DNA of 64,000 nucleotides from Bacillus norwichensis (GTDB lineage: Bacteria > Bacillota > Bacilli > Bacillales > Bacillaceae_C), in contig NZ_JACSPV010000004.1 in the NCBI RefSeq assembly GCF_014836955.1, positions 30,837-94,836 on the forward strand, read 5' to 3'. Positions 54,962-61,696 of this stretch are shown here, piece by piece (position 1 is the first letter of the stretch; the number at the start of each line of letters is the position of its first letter). Position numbers and translations under genes: made by a program. The notes beneath the pieces were generated by a model. That model did not search any database. It had not been told where the DNA came from and worked only from the letters and a program-made list of their open reading frames with translations.

Positions 54962-54991
54962 CAAAATAGATTATAAAACGAATCAATTTTG
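54962..54991. promoter_or_regulatory. Inverted repeat, candidate enhancer (UAS) for the sigma-54 activator
   Basis: CAAAATAGATT-N8-AATCAATTTTG, an 11-bp pair with one mismatch, ending 67 bases before the -24 element. Distance and symmetry suit a Fis-type dimer site. Confidence 0.4.
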
Positions 54992-54997
54992 TCCTAT

Positions 54998-55030
54998 AAA
55001 TGGCAAGGAAGTGAATCTTCCTTGCCATTT
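54998..55030 (+). terminator. Hairpin after the activator gene
   Basis: AAATGGCAAGGAAG and its exact complement, 14-bp stem with 5-base loop, followed by ATATTGAT. Likely terminator of the activator gene; it also sits between the candidate enhancer and the -24/-12 promoter. Confidence 0.6.
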
Positions 55031-55058
55031 ATATTGATATGAAAGGATTCTTGTATAT

Positions 55059-55074
55059 TGGCACACTTCTTGCA
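55059..55074 (+). promoter_or_regulatory. Sigma-54 (-24/-12) promoter
   Basis: TGGCAC-N5-TTGCA with the exact consensus spacing, 44 bases before the alcohol dehydrogenase start and directly after the gene for a sigma-54 activator. It is the only RpoN-type promoter I saw in the window. Confidence 0.85.
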
Positions 55075-55117
55075 AAAAGAATACCTCTATACGAAATAAA
55101 AAAGGAGTATGATCTTC

Positions 55118-56266
55118 ATGAGTATATCTTCATTCAAAATTGCAAATAAATTAATCACTGGAGAGGGCGCTACATCACGTATTCCCGAAGAGTTGGAAAG
55201 ACTTCAAGTTAAAAACCCTCTTATCATCACAGATAAAATTTTAGTAAAAGTAGGAACCGTTGCAAAAGTAACTGACCTACTGGAAGGGGTTAACTTCGAT
55301 ATTTTTGATGGAGTTCTACCAGAGCCTGAATTTTCCATAGCTGAAGATTGTGCAAAAGTATTTATTAAAGGAGAGCACGACGGTGTTATTGCTATCGGAG
55401 GCGGAAGTGCTATCGACATCGCGAAAGCGGTATCAGTTTTCTCTAATTATGAAGGAAGTGGCGAGGAGATTGTTGGAACCGATTTAGTTCCTGCTAAAGG
55501 GGCACCAATCATTGCGGTCCCAACAACCGCCGGTACAGGCTCAGAAGTAACAAATATATCTATTTTATCCGATAAAAAAGCTCAGCTGAAAAAAGGTGTA
55601 GTAAGCGACTTTTTACTTCCTGATGTGGCTATAGTCTCTCCTGAAATGACGATATCCATGCCTCCATCTGTTACAGCAGCCAGTGGAATAGATGCATTGG
55701 TACATGCGATTGAAGCTTATATTTCTATTAATCGTTCGCCGATTACAGATGCTTTGGCTTTACATGCAATGAAACTGATCGCAGTTCATTTACCAAAAGC
55801 TTATACCAACCCTAATAATATCCATTCAAGAGAAATGATGGCTACTGCAAGTCTAATGGCAGGAATGGCATTCGGGAATGCTGGCGTAGGAGCCGTTCAC
55901 GCACTTGCTTATCCATTAGGCGGTCGATATTCCATTGCGCATGGTATCAGTAATGCTCTTCTACTTCCTTATGTAATGGAGTGGAATAAAATTAGCTGCT
56001 TAGAACGATTCAGAGATATTGCCGAAGCTTTAGGTATACAAACAGGGCATTTATCAGATATGGAGGCAGCAGATCAAGCTGTAAATAGAATGAGGGATTT
56101 GTGTAAAGCTGTCAGGATTCCAGATGGTTTAAGATCTTTTGACATTCCTGAAGATGCCTTGGAGGAGATGGCTGAGGACGCAAGTCAAATTGACCGGTTA
56201 TTAAAAAATAACCCCCGCGTATTAACAAAACAAGATATATTTGAAATTTACAAGGAAGCGTATTAA
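55118..56266 (+). CDS. Iron-containing (type III) alcohol dehydrogenase
   Basis: 382-residue Fe-ADH family enzyme: NAD-binding GGGSAIDIAKA, metal ligand region SGIDALVHAIEAYIS and GAVHALAYPLGGRYSIAHGISNALLLP. Typical length. The start is ATG 55118, AAGGAG about nine bases before it; the in-frame ATG at 55109 is too close to that site. It is under the -24/-12 promoter and precedes a permease gene by 18 bases. It would oxidise or reduce an alcohol/aldehyde whose identity is not visible. Confidence 0.92.
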   Translation: MSISSFKIANKLITGEGATSRIPEELERLQVKNPLIITDKILVKVGTVAKVTDLLEGVNFDIFDGVLPEPEFSIAEDCAKVFIKGEHDGVIAIGGGSAIDIAKAVSVFSNYEGSGEEIVGTDLVPAKGAPIIAVPTTAGTGSEVTNISILSDKKAQLKKGVVSDFLLPDVAIVSPEMTISMPPSVTAASGIDALVHAIEAYISINRSPITDALALHAMKLIAVHLPKAYTNPNNIHSREMMATASLMAGMAFGNAGVGAVHALAYPLGGRYSIAHGISNALLLPYVMEWNKISCLERFRDIAEALGIQTGHLSDMEAADQAVNRMRDLCKAVRIPDGLRSFDIPEDALEEMAEDASQIDRLLKNNPRVLTKQDIFEIYKEAY

Positions 56267-56284
56267 GAAGTAGGAGGATTAATC

Positions 56285-57685
56285 ATGCAGTGGAAAAACC
56301 GACAATACGGTGAGGAATCGCCGTTCATTCCAATGGGGCCTTTTAAATTAAGGCTCCCATTTATTCATTATAAATTTGAATGGCCTGATTATGTACAAGG
56401 ATTGCTGATGTGTGCTGTAGACTTAGCAGCAATTCCGTTATTGGTAGAATTACTGGGGATGCCATTTGAAGCAGCACTTGCCGTTGTTATGTTAAACGGA
56501 CTTTTCTATCTCACCCACCACCTACTGGGGGACCCGGTTATTCCCGGTTGGATCACACCGGCAATCCCTTTAATTATGGCTTATGTGTCAGCGTTTCCGG
56601 AAGGACCCGAGCGTGTATATGCATTAATATCCTTCCAATTAATGTTGGGAATTTTATCAATCTTTTTGGGTGCGACAGGCTTAGCAAGTAAGGTAGTCAA
56701 CCTAGTGCCACCGGCAATGAAATCCGGTATTATTTTAGGTGCCGGCTTTGCCGCAGTCATCTCAGTTTTTCAAGCCGGTGGACGTTTTGAGTCGTTTCCT
56801 TGGACGATCACAATTACAATCGGAATCGCATTTTATTTACTATTTTCAAGACATTTTAACTCAATCAAAAATCGGAATAAATCCCTTCAGCTCTTAGCTA
56901 AACTAGGCATATTCCCTATTATCACCTTAGCTGTATTTATTGCTCCGATTTTTAAAGAAGCTCCTTGGCCTACAATTGAGTGGGGATTCACCAAGCCTGA
57001 CTTTGCTGTTTTGTGGAGTGAATACACCGTATTTGGATTGGGATTTCCGCCACTGGAAATGTTCCTGACTGCTTTACCTACAGTGTTGGCCACTTACATT
57101 GTATTGTTCGGAGACGTATTGCAGAGTAAAGCCTTAATTGATGAAGCAGACGAGCTTAGACCAGATGAAAAAATTGATTACAATCCAAACCGAGCACACC
57201 TTATTTTCGGCTCCCGAAATTCAATTATGAGTATTTTGGGGCCTGATGTCACAATGTCTGGACCGTTATGGGCAGCTATGCAGGTTGTAGTCGTTGAGCG
57301 TTATAAAGAAGGCAAAAAGGTAATGGACTCCATTTTTGGCGGTTCAGGCTCATTTCGTTGGGGAACCAATACCGCTTTATTATTAATGCCAATTGTCAGC
57401 CTTCTTGAACCCATTTTAGGCGTTGCTTTAGCACTCACCCTTTTAATCCAAGGATATGTCAGTGTAAGAATTGGCATTATGGAGTCACATAGCCAGCGAG
57501 ACTTGGGTGTTGCAGGTATTATCGGGGCCATCTTGGCAACAAAAGGGGCGACTTGGGCATTTGCTGCCGGGATTCTCCTATGTCTATTAATTTATGGAAA
57601 ACAGTTCTTTAAAGGGGAAAATGATGGAACCTTTGCAAAAGATGTAAAAGAAGATTCCAAAGCCCCAAATGAAGAAAGTGTATAA
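56285..57685 (+). CDS. NCS2-like permease (xanthine/uracil permease superfamily, distant)
   Basis: 466 residues with 12 or more membrane segments. Features include a glycine-rich region MKSGIILGAGFAAVISVFQAGG, a polar GPDVTMSGPLWAAMQ motif and FGGSGSFRWGTNTALLLMP. It looks like a divergent relative of the nucleobase transporters, but I see none of the classic NCS2 signature in full. In one operon with the Fe-ADH under sigma-54 control, it probably transports the same substrate or product. The C-terminal 25 residues are charged. Confidence 0.65.
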   Translation: MQWKNRQYGEESPFIPMGPFKLRLPFIHYKFEWPDYVQGLLMCAVDLAAIPLLVELLGMPFEAALAVVMLNGLFYLTHHLLGDPVIPGWITPAIPLIMAYVSAFPEGPERVYALISFQLMLGILSIFLGATGLASKVVNLVPPAMKSGIILGAGFAAVISVFQAGGRFESFPWTITITIGIAFYLLFSRHFNSIKNRNKSLQLLAKLGIFPIITLAVFIAPIFKEAPWPTIEWGFTKPDFAVLWSEYTVFGLGFPPLEMFLTALPTVLATYIVLFGDVLQSKALIDEADELRPDEKIDYNPNRAHLIFGSRNSIMSILGPDVTMSGPLWAAMQVVVVERYKEGKKVMDSIFGGSGSFRWGTNTALLLMPIVSLLEPILGVALALTLLIQGYVSVRIGIMESHSQRDLGVAGIIGAILATKGATWAFAAGILLCLLIYGKQFFKGENDGTFAKDVKEDSKAPNEESV

Positions 57686-57777
57686 AATTTCATTACAAAA
57701 TATGGGATTGGGAAACTGTAAATATAGACCTTTTTAGATACCTTCACATGATGGCATCTAAAATCCCTTAAAATAGG

Positions 57778-57812
57778 TCAGCCGAAGAAAACGTTTTTCT
57801 TCGGCTGATTTT
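57778..57812 (+). terminator. Terminator of the ADH-permease operon
   Basis: TCAGCCGAAGAAAA and its exact complement (14-bp stem, 3-base loop) then TTTTG. Strong. Confidence 0.9.
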
Positions 57813-58074
57813 GTATTGGTGACGTCTTGCTCCTAAATAGCCTTGCCTTGGGTAGCCTGTCAGTCCCTCTCCGATGAAGTATAAAGGGTGTTTTGATTGA
57901 AATACGGGTTGAAGGAAATAGTACTTTCCTAGTTCGATGGATTACTGTCTAAATAAGAAACAATACTATCGACTTCCTCCAAAATACTGGACTCAAACAA
58001 AGAATCACTAGCCAAATGAGAAAAAATACTATGTAGCCACTAATCGTAACGATTTTTAATAAAAACAGCAAAGA
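57813..58074. other. Gap with no supported gene
   Basis: No RNA or gene recognised. A minus-strand frame (57949-58152, 67 codons) overlaps the sortase stop. Its hydrophobic stretch could encode a membrane segment but there is no ribosome binding site of note. Confidence 0.4.
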
Positions 58075-58111
58075 ACGGGCTTTAAGCCCGTCCAGATGCC
58101 CACTTCTGGAC
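58075..58111 (-). terminator. Double hairpin after the sortase gene
   Basis: ACGGGC-TTTA-GCCCGT and, sharing its edge, GTCCAGA-N8-TCTGGAC, followed on the minus strand by TTCTTTGCTGTTTTTATT. It lies just after the sortase B stop and probably ends the heme-uptake operon. Confidence 0.6.
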
Positions 58112-58144
58112 ATTTCCTTGTTTAATATTAATTCAACGCGGCAT

Positions 58145-58918
58145 TTAGCCATTTCTTGGGACCAACTTCGCTTGTACTACAAATCTTCCCTTGTCGGGAT
58201 CCAGTAAATAATCACAAGTTGATAAGGTAAGAATTTGATCATCAGCCTGCAATTCCACATCTGTCCAATGAACGGATTCATCCATCATCTTCTGCAAAAG
58301 AGCGGCATACTCTTCGTCAGAATCAAATTCCGTTTGAATATAATCAAAGTCGGTTGTTGTATGATAAACGGCAAACACTTTCGCATCGTATGCGCCATAC
58401 AGCGTATCAAAATAAATCGTTTGATGCGATTCAAAGAAATCTTTATCAAGGAACTTCTTCAACTGATTGAACATGGAACCATCTTTCATAGAATGGCCAT
58501 AGATAATAGTATTCCGATCATGTGCAGTAATATCATTCCTGTAATCCATGAAAATACTGCCCGCACGCGAGTCTTCCTTCTTATAATTCCGGTATAGATA
58601 ATACTCATTTGTATCTGCCTGCAAGATCGGATAATTGACCATCGTATCATCAATGGTGATCCAGCCTATCATATCAGGGTTTATCTGAAGCAATTTATTA
58701 AACTGAGAACGGATTTCACCTTCTTTAATCTCCTCGATTTCAGCGGAATGTTCATTATAATAGAGCTGTTGGACTTCCGCCAAAACCTGGCGATTTTTGT
58801 AATAACCGATGAAAATGCTCGCCAGTTCATATCCCGAATAAATAAGGACAATTAGACATAAGATGGTGAACACCTTTTGCCCAACTCTTCCTTTCTTTTG
58901 CCGTTTTCCGTCCATCAT
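58145..58918 (-). CDS. srtB: Class B sortase
   Basis: 257 residues: N-terminal membrane segment (KVFTILCLIVLIYSGYELASIFIGYY), then the sortase B fold with catalytic His142 (IIYGHSMKDG), Cys235 (LTLSTCDY) and Arg245 (GRFVVQAKL). It links proteins with an NPQTN-like signal to peptidoglycan. The NEAT protein in this operon ends in an NPKTA motif and is the natural substrate. The start is ATG 58918 after GAGG; the ATG at 58915 is also possible. It is the last gene of the heme-uptake operon. Confidence 0.93.
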   Translation of the reverse strand: MMDGKRQKKGRVGQKVFTILCLIVLIYSGYELASIFIGYYKNRQVLAEVQQLYYNEHSAEIEEIKEGEIRSQFNKLLQINPDMIGWITIDDTMVNYPILQADTNEYYLYRNYKKEDSRAGSIFMDYRNDITAHDRNTIIYGHSMKDGSMFNQLKKFLDKDFFESHQTIYFDTLYGAYDAKVFAVYHTTTDFDYIQTEFDSDEEYAALLQKMMDESVHWTDVELQADDQILTLSTCDYLLDPDKGRFVVQAKLVPRNG

Positions 58919-58939
58919 CAACCACCTCAAGCAAAAAGA

Positions 58940-59713
58940 TTATTGAGTTCCCAAAGGGAGGATATATAAACCAGATTCCTCATCCATTTTGACAACCGCC
59001 TGCACTCCGTATATTTCTTGTATCAATTCAGAAGTAACAACTTGTTCTGGAGTACCTTTTTTTATCAATTTTCCATCTTTCATTACCATAATCGTATCAC
59101 TATAGCGAATGGCCTGATTAATATCATGGAGCACCATCACAATCGTTAAACCATTTTCGCTATTTAACTGTTTGACCAATTCCAATATCTCATACTGGTA
59201 GTAAATATCTAAATAAGTGGTCGGTTCATCCAAAAATAGGTATGGGGTGCTTTGAGCCAATGTCATCGCTATCCAAGCACGTTGCCGCTCTCCTCCAGAT
59301 AGCTCACTGATCATTTTAGTCTTCTTAGCTATTAAATTAGTTTTTTGTAAAGCCCATTCAACAGCTTGTTGATCATCAGATGTCTGATTGGAAAAAATTG
59401 ATTTGTACGGCAGTCTTCCATAGCTAGTTAGCTTTTCTACTGTCATATCGGCTGGTGCACTATTTTGTTGATGTACAATTGCAATCTTCTTTGCCAGCTC
59501 CTTAGGCTTTATATGGTGCAATTGCTTCCCATCTATCATAACTTGCCCTTTATTCGGAACATAGCTATTGGCTAAGATCCCCAATAAGGTCGACTTCCCT
59601 GAACCATTTGGGCCAATAATGGTGGTGATCTTATGCTGATCAATCTTACTGGAAATATTTTTTAGATGATTCGTTTTCTTATCATATGAATAAGTAATGT
59701 CTTTAATTTCCAT
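58940..59713 (-). CDS. Heme/iron-siderophore ABC transporter ATPase
   Basis: 257-residue FecE-type ATPase: Walker A GPNGSGKST, Q-loop VHQQNSAPADMT, signature LSGGERQRA, Walker B LFLDEPTTYLD, and H-loop VLHDINQA. It energises the FecCD permease encoded upstream, overlapping its 3' end. The start is ATG 59713 with AGAGTG upstream; a GTG at 59725 is the alternative. Position between NEAT/IsdE genes and srtB points to heme. Confidence 0.9.
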   Translation of the reverse strand: MEIKDITYSYDKKTNHLKNISSKIDQHKITTIIGPNGSGKSTLLGILANSYVPNKGQVMIDGKQLHHIKPKELAKKIAIVHQQNSAPADMTVEKLTSYGRLPYKSIFSNQTSDDQQAVEWALQKTNLIAKKTKMISELSGGERQRAWIAMTLAQSTPYLFLDEPTTYLDIYYQYEILELVKQLNSENGLTIVMVLHDINQAIRYSDTIMVMKDGKLIKKGTPEQVVTSELIQEIYGVQAVVKMDEESGLYILPLGTQ

Positions 59714-60686
59714 AGATACGATCACTCTTTCTAAGTAAGAATATTAAAAATGGCCCACCAATCAATGCCATAATGATCGATGCAGGAATTTCATTTGGAG
59801 CTATTAATGTTCTTCCCAGCGTATCCGAAAGTAAAATTAATAGTGCACCTAATAGCGCAGAAAAAGGGATCAGTACTTTGTGATCTGTTCCAACCAGTAT
59901 GCGGCCGATATGTGGTACAAGCAGTCCCACAAAAACGAACAGCCCAGCAGTGGCTGTAGCAACCGATGCGAGCAAGACCGCAATGGCTGAAATGACAAAG
60001 CGAGCTAAGTTCACATTAAATCCAAGGCTCTTTGCCGTTTTATCTTCCAATCCCAAATAATTGCACCACGCATATACCGCTACAGCCAGAATTAATCCGA
60101 CTGTCCCATAAATAACCATTATTTCCACGTCACTCCACTTCTTCATTGCCAAAGTAGAGGTTGTTACTTCTTGTACCATCGATGTAGTATAACTTCCCCG
60201 GTAATTAAATGTTTGGCTTAAACTTGTAAAAATCGCATTAATTGCTACCCCGATTAAAATCATCCGCAACGGATCTAAACCTGATTTCCACGAAATGGAA
60301 TAGACAAGAAAAAAGGCCAAGGCACCACCTAGAAAAGCAAAAAAAGGCATATAAAAATATAGAGTCGGAAAGATGGATACCAATAACATCGCCATAAAAC
60401 CTGCACCTGATGAAACACCGATTATTCCTGGCTCTGCTAATGGGTTTCTCATCACTGCTTGCAGCAACACTCCTGAAACTGATAGAGACGCTCCTGCAAA
60501 CACTGCAATAATAATCCTGGGCAGACGCAAATCTCTAATGACTTGGACGTCTCCATTTGTACCAGTTATTAGCCCGTTTATTAATTCACCGAACGAAACT
60601 TGAATACTGCCGGTATTGACCGAGTAAATAAGCGCAATCATTAATAATAAAATTATTGTTATAAAACTAAGCCATTTTTTCTTCAT
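59703..60686 (-). CDS. isdF: FecCD-family heme ABC transporter permease (IsdF-like)
   Basis: 327 residues, nine to ten membrane segments, with LRLPRIIIAVFAGASLSVSGVLLQAVMRNPLAEPGIIGVSSGAGF and GLLVPHIGRILVGTDHKVLIP, signature sequences of the FecCD family. It moves heme across the membrane. The gene overlaps the ATPase gene by 11 bases and follows the lipoprotein gene by 39, one operon. Confidence 0.88.
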   Translation of the reverse strand: MKKKWLSFITIILLLMIALIYSVNTGSIQVSFGELINGLITGTNGDVQVIRDLRLPRIIIAVFAGASLSVSGVLLQAVMRNPLAEPGIIGVSSGAGFMAMLLVSIFPTLYFYMPFFAFLGGALAFFLVYSISWKSGLDPLRMILIGVAINAIFTSLSQTFNYRGSYTTSMVQEVTTSTLAMKKWSDVEIMVIYGTVGLILAVAVYAWCNYLGLEDKTAKSLGFNVNLARFVISAIAVLLASVATATAGLFVFVGLLVPHIGRILVGTDHKVLIPFSALLGALLILLSDTLGRTLIAPNEIPASIIMALIGGPFLIFLLRKSDRIYGN

Positions 60687-60725
60687 TTAGAACATCCTTT
60701 TCAATAGACAACAGTCTATCCACTC

Positions 60726-61607
60726 TTATTCCGAATAAAGCAATTCAACCATTACATCTAACGCTTCAGACGCAGCTAAGTTACCTGTCGTGCCGAAAAG
60801 AGTTTCCTCCAAATCATATACCCGATTATTTTTTACAGCATCAAAATGTTTCCAAATATCATTTTCCTTAAATTCTTTGTCAAACATTTCTACTACTTCA
60901 TCTGGCATCCCGTGTGCCGCCCGTAAAATAATATCAGGATTTGATTGCTGTAAGTATTCGGTATTCGAGGCGAGATATTCAACTTTTTCGCCAGAAAAAA
61001 CATTTATACCGCCGCTTTTTTCAACCAGGTCACCAATGTACGAACGATCCGTAGCAACTAAATAGCTTCCAGGTACTCCCATTAAAATAAGCACCTTAGG
61101 AGCTGGTTTCCCTTCAATTTTTTTCTCGGTTTCCTTCAATTTTTCATCAAATTCATTCACTATTTTCTCGGCTTGTTCTTGACGTTTGTATTGTTCTCCG
61201 ATCTTTAAAACTTCTGAGTACATATCATCAATACTCTCTAAGTTTACATATCGAGTATTAATTCCAGCATCTTCAAAAACAGACTCTAAATCATACTTTA
61301 ATGTTGTAACAGACATAACTTCCTTCGGTTGCAATGACATGATCAATTCCATATCTGGACTCATCGGATTTCCCACTTCTGTAATCCCCTTATATCTCTT
61401 AGGTAATTTTTTATAGCTTGTTGGAATACCGATTAAATCAATTTCCAATGCGTCCATGATTTCAGTTACTGCCACCGTCGTAGATACTATCCGATTATTT
61501 TCAGGATCATTATTCTCTTTTATTGTTTTCTTTGCATTTTTTTCAGATGAACAGCCAATGAGTAACAAGATGACAACCATTAATAAAACAAGGATTTTCC
61601 TCTTCAT
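60726..61607 (-). CDS. isdE: Heme-binding lipoprotein, IsdE-like
   Basis: 293-residue lipoprotein: signal peptide with lipobox LLIGC (Cys19), then a class-III periplasmic-binding fold. Met82 in EVGNPMSPD and His232 in RAAHGMPDE sit where the axial heme ligands of S. aureus IsdE (Met78, His229) lie, by motif comparison. It receives heme from the wall NEAT protein and passes it to the permease. Confidence 0.88.
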   Translation of the reverse strand: MKRKILVLLMVVILLLIGCSSEKNAKKTIKENNDPENNRIVSTTVAVTEIMDALEIDLIGIPTSYKKLPKRYKGITEVGNPMSPDMELIMSLQPKEVMSVTTLKYDLESVFEDAGINTRYVNLESIDDMYSEVLKIGEQYKRQEQAEKIVNEFDEKLKETEKKIEGKPAPKVLILMGVPGSYLVATDRSYIGDLVEKSGGINVFSGEKVEYLASNTEYLQQSNPDIILRAAHGMPDEVVEMFDKEFKENDIWKHFDAVKNNRVYDLEETLFGTTGNLAASEALDVMVELLYSE

Positions 61608-61646
61608 AAGAAGTTCCCACCCAGCGAGACATATTTATCAAAACAG

Positions 61647-61681
61647 GAGTCTTGTTACCAAGAACAAAGGCAACAAGACTC
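61647..61681 (-). terminator. Hairpin between the NEAT and IsdE genes, possible attenuator
   Basis: GAGTCTTGTT and its exact complement, 10-bp stem with 15-base loop, followed on the minus strand by CTGTTTTG. It is within the operon, so it may set lower expression of the transporter than of the wall protein. Confidence 0.55.
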
Positions 61682-61696
61682 AAATTAACGTACTTC

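Noticed and set aside
57949..58152. 67-codon minus-strand frame overlapping the end of srtB
   Set aside because: Overlaps the sortase stop and terminator hairpins and has no ribosome binding site; hydrophobic pattern alone is insufficient.
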